From Kingdonia uniflora (taxonomy: Eukaryota > Streptophyta > Magnoliopsida > Ranunculales > Circaeasteraceae), in the NCBI GenBank assembly GCA_014058105.1, contig JACGCM010001948.1, positions 3,472,001-3,536,000 on the forward strand: a DNA stretch of 64,000 nt, in the 5' to 3' direction. Shown here one piece after another: positions 9,113-21,800 of this stretch. A model generated the notes under the pieces. It was not told the origin of the DNA and searched no databases. It saw only the letters and a list, made by a program, of their open reading frames with translations. Positions within the stretch are counted from its first letter, which is position 1; each line of letters starts with the position of its first letter. The position numbers and the translations under genes are program-made.

Positions 9113-11845
9113 ATGGCAACCACTGCTGCAGCAACATCATCCTTCTTGGGTACTCGCTTACCCGAAGTTCACTCTAACTCTGCCAAGTTCCAAGCCCGGT
9201 TTGGGTTCAGTCTTCCTACCAAAAAGAAATCCCCAGCAAAGAAAGCGTCGAAACCCACTACAGATCGTCCACTTTGGTTCCCAGGTGCAAAAGCACCCGA
9301 ATGGCTTGACGGAACACTAGTAGGTGACTATGGTTTTGACCCCTTTGGTTTGGGTAAACCTGCTGAGTACTTGCAATTCGATTATGACAGTTTGGATCAG
9401 AACTTAGCTAAGAACAACTTTGGTGAGGTGATCGGGACTAGGTCTGAGAGTGATGATCTGAGGTCGACTCCATTTCAGCCGTACGACGAGGTGTTTGGGC
9501 TTCAAAGGTTTAGAGAGTGTGAGCTCATTCATGGAAGATGGGCTATGCTTGCTACACTCGGCGCACTCGCTGTTGAGTCACTTACAGGAGTCACCTGGCA
9601 AGATGCCGGAAAGGTATACTATAAACTCTATACCATCTTCCCATTTCAGTTTTCTGCATTGCTACAAACATATGGTAAATTCACTTAAATGCCATCTAAT
9701 CTCTTAGCAATTAGAGTACCCAGTTGGTTAGGTTCTCTCATTTCTGTGGAGGGGGCCAACACAGGCTTGCTCACAAAAATGAACAATAATAATAGGGGTT
9801 TTTTTAAGACTACTACCCCTAGGGGTGGCAATGGGTCGGGTTTGGGGCGGGTGGAGCAATACGATCCCCATACCTACCAAATTACCCTACCCCCAAACCC
9901 GCCCCAATACCATTTAACTTAAATGGGTAATACCCAAACCCGCCCCAGCATCCGTTTAACACCCGTTTAAAAATCATAAATCACCTGTACAAAAAAAAGA
10001 AATGAGCTGCTAGGAATAAGTTTGAGATAATTCTTCATTTAATCTTCAATAGAATAAAGAAAAACGAGTTGAGGATTAGAGGCAATTTAACCCTCACTTG
10101 AGCCAACTGAGGATCAGAGGCAATGTAACCCTCACTTCTGCATTGAGCCATAACTAAAAACATGTATTTATAATAAAGTTGAAATGAAGCCAGCTAGTTT
10201 TGATAGGTCTGTATAAGAAGAAGAGAAGCTGATGGACAGATGGAGGTTGAAATGAAGTTATGAAAGCAGGACTGTAGGAGAGGATGAAGAAACATGTCTT
10301 ATGTCTTTAGAGTTCAGAAATCAGAATTAGGTTTAACTTGTATGTAAGGGTATTCACGTCATATCATGTATAAATGGGTCGGATGATGGGGCCCCATTTA
10401 TTTAAGCCTTAAACCAGACCTGACCCATTAAATAAATGGGTTTTTTTTAAACCAAACCCACCCCATACTCGCTATAGTCATACCAAACCCGCCTCATTAA
10501 GGACGGGGCCAGTGGGGCGGGTTAAATTGCCAGCCCTAACTACCCCACCTTTTATATAGATATATTTGACAAACACCCTACATTTGCAGTGATTTGCAGT
10601 GTTGACTCTCTCTCTCACTAATTCTTTTTAAATGCAAAAGTACTATTTTGATTTTTCTTTTTAAAATTAGAAAATAAATTTTTAAAAAGGAAAGTTGTCT
10701 TGGGATACTTAACTTTTAATTTAAACAATATACGGTTATGACACGTATTTTTTTTTTAATAACACAAAGTCGCGTATTTTATGTGTTTATCTTAAAGGTA
10801 TTTTGGGTTTTATGTTAAGTCACCTACGAAAAAAAGGGTGAACTGCAGTCAATTGCCAAACTGGAAATGTGGGGTATTTGTCAAATATATGACAAACCAT
10901 AGGGTGTTTGTCAAATATGGCTATAAATGTTGGGATATATGTCTAAAAAACCCCAATTATAATTAAGAAATTTGTCATTTTGTTGTCAGATGGGATGTTT
11001 TGGTACAGTAGGTTAGTGGTATTACAAGTTTTCTGCCACCCTAATCCTAAAAAAAATAACGGTACTCTTACTTCTTAAAACGGAATTGGAATTCAGGTAT
11101 AATAATCTGATAACAAAGTTGCATCAATAGCATACTTTAGGGTCTAGCCATCAAATCTAAGATCTTTGTTGATACTTTATTGAAGAATAAAACGTACTGT
11201 TAGGCGAGAGAGGGTCGAAGCAGAAGAAGGTGAGATGACGTATAGCGCAAACATGTTTAAGAAACTGTGTTGATGGGGATAAATGGTGCCTGAATTTGTC
11301 AACTCTCTTAAACGAGGTTCTGCTAACCCTCTCGATCGGCAGTTGAAACTATTTTCAGTAAATGAACTAACATGAGTTGATTAGGTTATTCCCTTAATGC
11401 ACTTCAAACTTTGTTTATTCGACCAATGATGGCTGATTTCGTGAACTATTACCATGTTTTAATACTAAATAAATATAATTTGCAGGTAGAGTTGATTGAT
11501 GGGTCTTCATACCTAGGCCTTCCCCTTCCCTTCACTATAACCTCATTGATATGGATCGAAGTGCTCGTAATTGGATACATCGAGTTCCAGAGGAATGCAG
11601 AGCTCGAACCAGAGAAGAGATTATACCCTGGTGGTGCTTTCGACCCCCTCAACTTAGCCGCAGACCCTGAAAAGAAGGCGGTACTCCAACTAGCAGAGAT
11701 CAAGCACGCTAGGCTTGCCATGGTTGGTTTCCTTGGCTTCGCAGTCCAAGCTGCCGTCACAGGGAAAGGTCCACTCAACAACTGGGCTACTCACTTGAGT
11801 GATCCACTCCACACAACCATCATTGACACCTTCTCCTCTTCTTAA
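9113..11845 (+). CDS. LHCB4: CP29, minor chlorophyll a/b-binding antenna protein of photosystem II (Lhcb4)
   Basis: Two exons, 9113-9613 and 11486-11845, joined at GT/AG sites in phase 0, give 286 residues plus a TAA stop. The start [18 protein letters not shown] matches the conserved Lhcb4 transit-peptide start, so I chose this ATG over the in-frame one at 9080. The mature part has the CP29 signature '[14 protein letters not shown]', '[20 protein letters not shown]', the helix with '[12 protein letters not shown]' (about 140-151) and the third helix with '[19 protein letters not shown]', ending [26 protein letters not shown]. These helices bind chlorophylls a/b and carotenoids in the thylakoid membrane, where CP29 links LHCII trimers to the PSII core. 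The full C-terminus argues for the Lhcb4.1/4.2 type rather than the shortened Lhcb4.3. No breaks are seen, so it is probably functional. The intron (9614-11485) contains a hAT-type element. Confidence 0.96.
9820..10538. mobile_element. Non-autonomous hAT-type element in the LHCB4 intron
   Basis: 719 bp with terminal inverted repeats TAGGGGTGGCAAT and ATTGCCAGCCCTA (one mismatch), flanked by an exact 8-bp duplication ACTACCCC (9812-9819 and 10539-10546). The 8-bp duplication and TAGGG-type ends identify the hAT superfamily. There is no transposase frame. The subterminal regions are rich in GGGGCGGG-like inverted motifs. A closely similar copy is at 52326-53047. Confidence 0.93.
10547..11485 (+). 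other. Rest of LHCB4 intron
   Basis: AT-rich intron sequence with no coding signal, ending in the TTTGCAG acceptor at 11485. Short repeats of a 'GTGTTTGTCAAATAT' type occur near 10870-10915. Confidence 0.6.
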
Positions 11846-12607
11846 GTTTCTTGTCTTCCTAGAATGTTTGTTCAATGAGGTATTATTGAAGACGACTTGG
11901 TATCTGTATTTATCTCCAATATCGTGTAAAAATTCTATTACATTTGAACATTGTTATGTTATAACTTACTAAGAGGAAATGCAAATGTGGTTCTTGTGAT
12001 ATTTACAGTTCTATTTTTTTTACCATTGCAGATGTTTTTTAGGAGATTTTTCTAAACTATTACTTCATTTAAGGTGTAATGATTCTAATTTCTGTAAATT
12101 GTATTGCCTGAAACGAAATTTATGTACATGGTACAGTAACTTTATTTTCCTACTAAATTTTTCAATGAAATGCTGAAACAGGCGTATAAAGGGCATGGTA
12201 TGTATTTTATCAAACGAAGGGATTGTTTTTTTTTTTTGGAAGGTAAGCCGGTTTTAGGAATCCGTAACTACAGAGTAACTAAGCCCAAATGAAGGGATTG
12301 ATTTTACACAAGGAATACCTAACGTCACTTTACAAATTTGAACCTTCGTAATTCATTTTCCGACCCTACTCTAATTGTTTTTTTGTTTTAAATCAAATCG
12401 GGCGCCTAACAGTTAGGAGCCTGATGAAAATTTTATTATTATATTTATTTAAAAAATAATAATTGAAACTAGTGCCTAACAATTAGGCGCCTGTTAAAAA
12501 AAACAAATAAGGTACTGTTGGATAAAATTGGACATCACTCACTTGGTTTTTGATTTTTTTCAATCAAGTGAGTGAGGTACTTTAGGAGATGCTCTAATAC
12601 CCCTTTG
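11846..12607. other. LHCB4 3' flank and intergenic region
   Basis: This contains the 3' UTR of LHCB4 followed by AT-rich DNA. Two features stand out. The GGCGCCTAACAGTTAGGAGCC-type motif near 12400 recurs in altered form near 12470-12490. A hairpin with perfect 10-bp arms CACTCACTTG/CAAGTGAGTG lies at about 12538-12575. No gene is seen. Confidence 0.45.
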
Positions 12608-14825
12608 ATACAAGAGGGAGGGATCGGATGACTCCCCAAATAACTTCTCTCATAAACTGTTTGATGCTCTGAATATATGGTTCCTGGGTTGTTGACATGG
12701 CGGATAACTTATCTCATCTCATCCCGTATCTATTATCGTTTTTTTTTCAATTTCTCACATCTATTATCTCGTATATTAGGAATTAGAGTAAACTTGTATG
12801 ATTAATCATCGATATTGTAAAAAGACAATATTCGTTCTCAAAAAAGTTACTTTTGTTAGATCATCTTTAACCTCAACGGCACGGGGGAGTCATCTTTTAA
12901 TTTAACAGTGAAACAATTCATGGTATATGAAATTGTTATCAAATTTTCCTTTTTAGGGTTCTCTTAAAAAACTATCTCTTGTATGTGGTGTATTTAAATT
13001 AATCAAATTTCTTGAATTAATTTTGATAACAACAGTAGCTATTCGGCTTACATAATTATGAGGAAATTTAGAGAGAAGGTTTATGATTTAGAAATGGGTT
13101 TTAGTCTTCTAAAGAGAAGAAAGAAAAACTATTCTCTTGTTTATCATCTTAAAGAATTTAATTCTTAGACGAGAAAAAAAGGAAACATGGGTTTATTTCC
13201 ATGTGCGAGACTATAAAAATAGAGAACAGGTGTAACTTATATCAAAACAAAAACGTATTGTTTATTTTCTCTCAGAGCGTTCGTGGTGTTTGGTAGTGGT
13301 GAGAGAAAGAAGGGATAAATAAAAAGAAATATATGAGATATTAGGTTGAGAATAATAAAATTAGAGATGTCATGTTTGTTTTATCTACTTTGTCAGCACC
13401 ACACAGAACTGTAGAATATGATTGGGGAGCTTGCAAGAAGAAGTTTTAGTGTTTGTAAGGATACTAAAAGCGTCCTGGAAGTTTTAGTGGAGGCAAGGGT
13501 AAGGGTCCCACCAAGGAGTTTCTCTTTCATCTTTAGGTTCTCTCATCTCTTCTCTTTAAAATTTTGTTTCCTTTCTTTCTCTCTCTATTATGGCATAGCA
13601 AATTTGTGACCTAAATTCTAAATTTAAATTGAGAATAAGCAAAAAACAGGGTTTCGAGTAACGGCATGATCTGTTATGAGTAACGGCATCGTAGCTCCAC
13701 CATCGACTTCAAATTATGGGATTGAAAAATCATCGACGAATGATTAGTCGACTCTACTTTATTTCTCTTCTAAAGTCGTTCTTTGTATAAATCTGATTGT
13801 TAATTAAACCATAGTAACATTAGCAACACCAACATTTTTGGCCCTAGTGCTTCCCTTGTTGAGAAATCTCAATATACAAATAGTAAAGATGTTCTGAGAT
13901 AGCAAACCATTGATAGATGAAATTTGGTTTTAGTCCAAAGTTCTTATGAGTGATGCAAGACATTATCAAGAACGAGGTGATGGATTACATGTGGACTTGA
14001 ACACAATAACGAGTTTCCTTTGTAGAATTTTGACACTACAAAGATGGGTAGATTTTGATGTTTCTAACTCTCTTAGTTAATGTTGTAGCAGTAGAAGAGA
14101 GAGTTTAATGGGGGAGAGAGTTCTTATTTTGTGTTCTCTATAAGAGTAATGTCTCTATGTTTATCTTTCGATCACCACATTATTATTAGGGTTCTAGAAC
14201 TCGGTTTAAGAAAATGAAATCCTTCAAACCGAAACCCTGTTTTTTGTTTATTCTCAATTTAAATTTAGAATTTAAGTCATAAATTCACTATTTTGATCGC
14301 AATTTCGCAGCTTCCACTCTCGTTTTGATGGTGCATGTACCAATTGCTTCATAGAAAGAAAGGAAACAAAGTTTGAGAGATAAGGGAGATGAGAAAGAGG
14401 AAAGAGTAACTCTTTGGTAGGACCCTTATCCTTGCCTCTACGAAAACTTTCAGGACATTTTTAGTATCCTTAAAAATACTAAAACTTCTCTCCTTGCTTA
14501 TAAGAGCATCCACAACAGCCTCTCTATAATAGAGAGTACTTTTGAAGAGTTTCAACCCAATTTATTTTACTCTTCACATTAAAGTAACTTTACACGTAAT
14601 ATAAAAGTCCTACGCGGTTGACCAAATATTTTTGTAGACTCCCCATACTTGAGGAGAAAGAGAAAAAATAGGGATAGGGAGCCTATAGGGAGGCTGCTGT
14701 GGATGCTCTAAAGCTTCTTCTCCTTACTTATAAAGCTCCCCAATATAATCATCTAACGAGTTACAAAGGGGAGTTATTTGGGGAGTACAACATGGGAATG
14801 GCAACCGATCCCTCCTCTTAATATA
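12608..14825. repeat. Large interrupted inverted-repeat structure, probable foldback-type element
   Basis: The outer arms match in inverted orientation: about 12612-12655 (AGGGAGGGATCGG, then CTCCCCAAATAACT) against 14769-14822. Inner arms are longer: about 13413-13664 against about 14229-14503 plus 14712-14757. The right inner arm is split by a MITE (14504-14708). The symmetry suggests one non-autonomous DNA element about 2.2 kb long. I could not find a clean target duplication, so superfamily and exact ends are open. Confidence 0.6.
14504..14708. mobile_element. Harbinger/Tourist-like MITE (205 bp)
   Basis: Terminal inverted repeats GAGCATCCACAACAGCCTC and GAGGCTGCTGTGGATGCTC differ at one base. 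The element is flanked by TAA on both sides (14501-14503 and 14709-14711), the 3-bp duplication usual for PIF/Harbinger MITEs. It has no coding capacity and sits inside the right arm of the larger inverted repeat, so it inserted later. Confidence 0.88.
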
Positions 14826-14876
14826 AATCCTTTTATAAGTCATGGAAAGATTTAATCATTTAGGATGGGGTTTTTA

Positions 14877-15344
14877 TAGGGTTGTCAATGGATTGGATAT
14901 AATCCGAAATCCGATTCCTTTTTAGGATATAGATGTCATTTTTTCCGATCCGAATAAGGAACATCCGAAATAATTTCTGATTGGATTCGGATGGTGCCTA
15001 GTCCAATCTAATAAATATCCGATCCGAAGTTATATACCGATATATTTATATTTTATCAATGTAATGTTCTACAATTATTAAAAATATATTATATATAACA
15101 CATTTAGATTTGTGGCTAAGTGGTATTTAGTTCTTAAAACTTATAAAAGGTCATGGGTTCAAGAATTTACATCCACATTTTTTATTCATCAAATAAAATT
15201 ATTGTCGGATCGGATTTTGGATTCAGACCTTCGAAAATAGTTTCAGACTGGATTGGATTCGGATGTTACTTATAAAGTTTCGGATCGGATTCGAATTTGC
15301 ATCAATCCGACTCCAATCAGATCCATTGATAACAATTACCGTTA
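14877..15344. mobile_element. Decayed hAT-like non-autonomous element
   Basis: The left end TAGGGTTGTCAATGGATTGG is mirrored at the right by CCAATCAGATCCATTGATAAC, and the subterminal parts are full of GGATCGGATT/AATCCGA motifs in both orientations. The right tip is mutated and no 8-bp duplication could be recovered. It lies just upstream of the Yippee-like gene. Confidence 0.55.
15113..15163 (+). other. tRNA-like A and B boxes inside the decayed hAT-like element
   Basis: TGGCTAAGTGG at 15113-15123 fits a pol III A box, and GGTTCAAG at 15156-15163 fits most of a B box. The spacing of 43 bases is tRNA-like. No full cloverleaf is evident, so this is a tRNA-derived or tRNA-mimicking segment, not a tRNA gene. 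Confidence 0.4.
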
Positions 15345-15842
15345 CGTATCTCATATGTTATTAACCCAGTCATTCTTAGATAACATTTACCAATCCGTTG
15401 AAACTTCACTTCGATTTAGGTAATTATATTTATGGATCCATTAATGCAATAATGTATTATTTATTTTAATAAATATTCGCAAAATATCATTGGAAATGCT
15501 CAAAGTCTCAATGTGTGAACCAACTTGTCCACTCAATATGGACAAGATATATTAAAATATTTTTACTCCACTAGGCAAATTTTAATAATAAAATAATAAT
15601 TTACTCCACCAAGCAAAATCAGTGCCTCTCTTGTGTCTTTTACTCTTTGTAAACCAATTGTAACTGAAATCATGCCATTCTTGACTCATTTCTCTTCACC
15701 TTTTACTCCATTTTAAATTCTACAATTTGAGTATTTTAGATCAAAGTTTCCCGTTTCTGGGTTTCTTTTGTTGTTGATTCTTTGACACAGTTTGGCTTGT
15801 GAAGTTTTCTTGTTGGGGAGTTTTGTGTTGTAGAGAAAGAAA

Positions 15843-18800
15843 ATGGGTAGGCTTTATTTGATCTATCTGGAAGGGAGGATTTACAGTTGCAAGCACTGCC
15901 AGACCCATCTTGGCGTCGGCGAGGATATCGCTTCGAGGGTATCATCACTATCTTCTGATTATTTTATTTTCATTTCTGTCTTTAATTTTCTGTAGTTTGC
16001 ATGAATAATAATAGTATAATGGGGTCAGAGAAAATCCATCAAATTTTAGTAGCTCTGATGATCAAATTGAGGAGTTTTTATTTGCATTTTAAAGAATACC
16101 CAAGTGGGATTTGTTAAGATTGGTGGATTAAAGTTAGTCCCACATTGGTTAAATATGTGGTCCAACACAAGGATATAAGAAAATGTGATGTTCTAAATTC
16201 CACCGAGGCCTTTTCAGATAAAACCCCACACCTAGCTCATACTAGGTGGTCAAGGTGGGGACAATATCGGTGCAATGGGGGCTCAGGGCCAACAATTGGT
16301 ATCAGAGCCAACTGTTCGGCTGGGAACATAGTCCACTGTGATTGGCGAGTGCTTATGGTGGAACATGGATGTGCAGGTGAGATGGTGTACCACGGGAACT
16401 CAAACCAAGGTGGTGATTGTTGATGGGCGTATCTAATCGTATCGGTGGCGGCGGACGGTTGAGGATTAACGGGGTTTGATCTAAGGTGGAGATTGTTAAG
16501 ATTGGTGTATCAAAGTTAGTCTCACATTGGTTAAAGATGTGGTCCAACATAAGGATGTAAGGAAATATGATGTTCTAAATTCTAAATTGCACCGAGGCCT
16601 TTTCAGATAAAACCTTACACCTAGCCCATACTAGGTGGTCAAGGTGGGGACAATATTAGTGCAATGCGAGGGCTCAGGCCCCAACAGGGTTTATCACTTC
16701 TAAGATAATTTATTTGCGAAAAGACAAGCATTTTCAGTTATCTTTTAGCCTATTGAATTTATCTATAACTAGTGGTTATGTTTGAATGGGATGAATAAGG
16801 AAGAACCGATAAATGCATGCATTTCTCATTTCTAAAGAGCTGCAATTACATGTTCTGCATTTGGGTTTACTTAAGCTTTTATGGGATGGAGTTACTATGG
16901 TTTATTGATTTGTTAGGATCTGAATCTTGATGTGCTCGCTCCTCAATGTTAGTGATGACGTAAAATGAAGTTTGGATCGTTGAGGTCGTAATTCATAATT
17001 ATTTACTTATACTGATCCCTTACCACACAGTGGCCCGCTGTGGTAGACAGTGGCGGAGCCAGGAATTTGGTTCAGTGGGGGCAGAGAGTAATTAGGGGTT
17101 CGAGGGTGGTACCGCCCGAGATTATTTTGTGGTAGTTTAAGATATTTGGGTATTTTTCTTCCATGTTCTCACTATGTCATATACCTCCTTAACAAGGAAA
17201 ATGCAGGAACATCCTCCACCTTCACTTCTACGTTTTCAATATGATGAGAATTCCATATAAGACAACAACGACGTTTTCAGGTCAAAAAATATAGGGTCAC
17301 TCACAAAAGCCACAAGACTGTTTTTCATTTAAATCACCCAATGCTTATTGAGGAGCTTAATAAACAATGGAAACTAGGCACCTTCACCAATAATAGAATT
17401 TGTAGATGTGGATATGTCAAACTTAAAGTGCATTTTTGATGTTTACCTTTTTTGCTATTTTTGCCATTGCCCCAATCCTGTTGTGACATGTGGACATTCA
17501 TGAGTTGTCAAAATTCCTCACTCCTCTTCTCCCTGCCCGAGACTTTTAGGGGCAGCCTACCGGGTCCCACATCTTTTATCCCTCTTCCTTTAATAAAATA
17601 GAATAGAGTCTTATTTTTTTCATCATCTCTTTTCTTCTCTTTATATATCAAAAACATATCTTGCTTTCTACAAATATTTTCTCTGAACATATTTCTCTAC
17701 TCATTTTTCAAGGTTTTAGGAGTTGTTTTTTTCTCCATCTCTTGCCCGAGAAATAGTGCCGCCTCGAGCCGAGCCCCGTCTAATTACAATCCTCGATCTG
17801 CAAAATCTAACGGTTCAGATTAAAGGCCCAAATATACACTAACACAAATTGCACAAGTCAAAAGTATATGTTTACTAAAACGGAAAATTTAAAAGGTTAC
17901 AGAGTGATCAAGAAAGAAAGGTCTACCTTTACGTGGTAATGGTTATCTTGGAGCGAAACAATGATAGAGTAGTTGCTCAATTGCTTTAGATTTGTTGTTA
18001 ATTTGTTCCTCCTCAACTTTAGCTTGAGTTACTAATTGACTCTCAGGCGCCGATCAGGGTTAGTGATCCATATTGTTTGAATGTCAATGCTCTTTTTTAT
18101 TCCTGGAATAGATGCAAATGTTCAACGACTCGATAATGAATATGACTAACAGGGCATCATTGTAATTCTACATTATAACAAAAATATGGTCAAGTGGATG
18201 TAAGATGAACAACCATTAGTAATTCTGAGTTGGTGCCACGACGTCCAACGCTTTATTTATTTGTCAAAAAATAAATTTACATTACAACTTAAGGATGAGA
18301 TGGAGATGGAGATGCGATGTCCTATGTTAATAAAAAGAACATCTATGTAAACTAGTGGTTCTGAGGGATGAGATGGAGAAAAAAACAACCCCTAAAACCT
18401 TGAAAAATGAGTAGAGAAATATGTACAGAGAAAATATTTGTAGAGAGCAAGATATGCTTTTGATATAGAAAGAGAAGAAAGTGAGGATGAAAAAAACAAG
18501 ACTTTGTTCTATTTTATTAAAGAAAGAGAGATAAAAGATGTGGGACCCGGTAGGCTACCCCTGAAAGTCTTGGGCAGGGAGAAGATGAGTGAGAAATATT
18601 GACAACTCATCAATATCCACATGTCACAATAGGATTGGGGCAATGGCAAAAATTGTAAAAATGGAAAATAGCAAAAATGCACTCTCAAAATCATTGAGTT
18701 AATTTAGAGAGAGAGAGAGAGAGAGATATGGGTGAAACAGATTTTATTACCTAATTTATAAGGAGTATGAGATGGAAAATACTTACTTGCTGATTCTAAG

Positions 18801-21800
18801 GGAATGATTAACTTTATTGCTAAATATAAAGGGTCAAAACACCATAACGCCTATAATATTTCTAAAAAATATATCAAAATATACTATGAAATTGATTTTT
18901 TACCAAAATTTCACTGATCTGCCACTGGTGGTAGAGAGTGTACATAACCTTTTCTGAGGCATTATGAGTAAAATGGATTTGTTTTGTGTCCTTTATGGGG
19001 GAAATATTGCTTTCACAGTTTCAAACACTTAATGCTTAGTAGTAGTTGTCTTCTTAGATATTCACAGGCCTTTCTAGATTTTTATCTAGTTCATTCATAT
19101 ACACTTGTTAGATAAATTTTAGGAACAACTTGCTAAAAAATAATAACAAATAGAGAAAAAAGAAGAAGTAAATCTTATGGTAAATTTGTTTGTACGCAGA
19201 TTATCTTTTCTTCAGTTTTTTAGTCCTTATTTCCATTTTTCAGGATGACTATCAATTTATTATTGGAATTGTCTGCTATCTATAGATAAAACAATGTTTT
19301 TCAAGTCTTTCCATTTTTGTGCTCGAAAGTTTGAACGAAGGGTCAGGGAAAGACCAAAAGGAAATTAATTTCTGAAGGAAAAATGTGTCCTGATTCTCCT
19401 AACAAATCAAAATCATGGTAATTGATTTTGTAATTATTTAACTTTTCTTTATTTTCACAAACCAAAACGTCTCTAAGAGTTGTACTGTAGACTTTAAGCT
19501 CCACTTGCAAGTGGAAGGGGAAAGTTATTCGCAATCCCTTTTCTTCTTTACTGTATTAGGACTCACATTCTTACTTCTGGTGTAAGTTCTGAAGTTTTGC
19601 ATCATTCTGGTGCTCGTTAAAATTACTCGACAAGCAGAGGCTCTGACTCAATCTTTTGCATGTGTTCTTTGTTCAGGGTTTTCATTGCAGGCATGGAAAG
19701 GCTTATCTCTTCCATAAAGTGTAAGTATTTTTTGATTTTCTTGATTCATACATATGGTAAATTGGTATAAGTTGGCTGGTGTATACATAGTAGTGGATTC
19801 CAGTAGTTAAGATAAGGCACGGACTGTGATTATGATGGGTGCCCTGTTATCTTGTAAGGTATGTGTTACTTTTCTTAGTTAGGTATTTTTCCCATCTCAC
19901 TCTGACAAACCTTGAATGATTAGACCTTCAACCTGTATAATTTAAATTGTCGAATATGATAAAAACAAAAATAAATATTCTTGTTGGTAGAAATTATAAA
20001 GCATAAGAATTAAAATCAATTAAGTACTCCAGATTGGATGAACCTCTTTCATTAACTCATTCAATTGAAGACTACTCCATTCATGTCCCTTTGTAATAGT
20101 GGTGCACTACGACTGGGTCGTCTACCTTGCTTCTGAATGACATCCATCTTCAGTAAACTCCCCTGAAATTGACTTGAAATTACTGAAATGCACCTGGATG
20201 ACTATCATCAGTTGCCAATTTCAATTGCCTAAGCCTACTTTTGCGAGTCGCTTCAATTTATATTCATGTAATACATAAAAAAATCATGGTAGCCGTCTTG
20301 CTACAGTGCCTCCTTGAGTTATTGGCGAACTTCACTTTGAACAGTCAATGTGGTTAATAGACATCCGTAACTAACCTTAGATGGCTTCCATCAAACCTTG
20401 ATCCTTTTGGGACTCAAAAATTCCGGCTTGAATTAAGTGACTCAAGACTGGTAGGCTACAAAAGGTTACAGCCAGCCACTCCGTATACGGGGGAAACTGA
20501 ATAACCAAAGATTTAAAAGGGTCACTACAATGCTATGCAAGAGCTAGCTGCATAAATCCATTATCTCTTCCCATCTAGCCACAAAGTACTCAAAAAACAC
20601 TCTCCGGAAACGTTAGTTAATTATTATTTTAGCAAAGAGAATCCCTATGATCTCGAAGAAAATATTAGCGAAAGCCTTAAATCATTCTATTGAACCTTAT
20701 CTTCATATGCTCAACAAATTTGCAAAAATGGCAGTTATCAAGAAATCAATCTTTTTAGACGGCCAGCCCATCAATATATTCCCAAGTGGTGTAAGCATTA
20801 CACAATCCACACCAAGCAAACTAGCAAAATTCATATCTCAAAAGCTAGTGGGCCGTGCAATAATAAGTGATCCAAAGTATCCACTTTTTTTGCACTAGTA
20901 ACGGGAAGAAACTAACACTCAATTTCAAACATCATCACTTTTGTTGTTAAATTTTTTTTTCCTTGAGAGGCCATCCATGTTAAAAGAGCAAATTTAATAG
21001 TGACCTCGGATGCGTTGGGAATCGTAAATTAAGGTATTGTTGCCTATTTAGACCGAAAGCGAGTCTTTGTCTTTGTAATAATTTGATTTAGGTCTCTTTG
21101 ACTCATGTGCCCTTCACCTTTTTCAAATTTTCAACTCTTATATGCATACCATACGTTCCTGTTTGAAATTTGATGTGGAATTCATTACGTATACTAATCT
21201 CGAAGATTATTTCTTGCCTACGAGTATCACTTATTCTTATTTATTTTCTTTTTATATTAATTATTTAGTTTATTTCTTTTTTGATTTAATAATGGTCATA
21301 GTTCAAGTAAATTAGGAGTTTATTTTATATAGTATGTCTTTTTTAGTAGGATTTCCAAGGAAATCCTAATAGAATTAAGAAACCTTGTAGATCTTTATAA
21401 ATAAAGGCAAAAACCTCCATTATTAGTAGATTTGATTGAGAGAATGAATAAAAATCGGTTCTCTTAAATACATTCAAGTTCTATAGTGTTTAGTCATTAA
21501 TTTGTTGCTTCAGCCAAATTATTTTAAGCAATTGTTGTACTAGAGGGAATAAAATCATCAGATGTCCGAGTCTTATTTGTTCTTCATCAACATGGTGGCC
21601 GAAAATAAAGGTTGGAAGACCTCTTGCTGAGATTGCCAAGTTTGCCCAAATCGACGAAACTCTATAACATATTGCGACGAGGTTGCAACTTGTAACTCAA
21701 TGTGTCATTGCAGTTGAAGGCAAGATGAAGGTTGAAAAATTGAAGGAGATAGATCCTGGACCCCGTCAGAATCCGAACCCTTTCGCCTTTTCCAGGTGAG

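Noticed and set aside
9495..9707. Alternative frame overlapping LHCB4 exon 1
   Set aside because: Out-of-frame shadow of a well-supported coding exon.
13418..14555. Two similar small frames, 13418-13609 (+) and 14349-14555 (-)
   Set aside because: They are the two arms of one inverted repeat, which explains the resemblance. No known domain and no gene context.
15113..15163. Functional tRNA gene
   Set aside because: Only box-like motifs; no acceptor or anticodon stems. Kept only as a tRNA-like segment.
15736..16550. Small frames around Yippee-like exon 1 and the TRIM
   Set aside because: Explained by the exon on the other strand and by the TRIM's non-coding LTRs.
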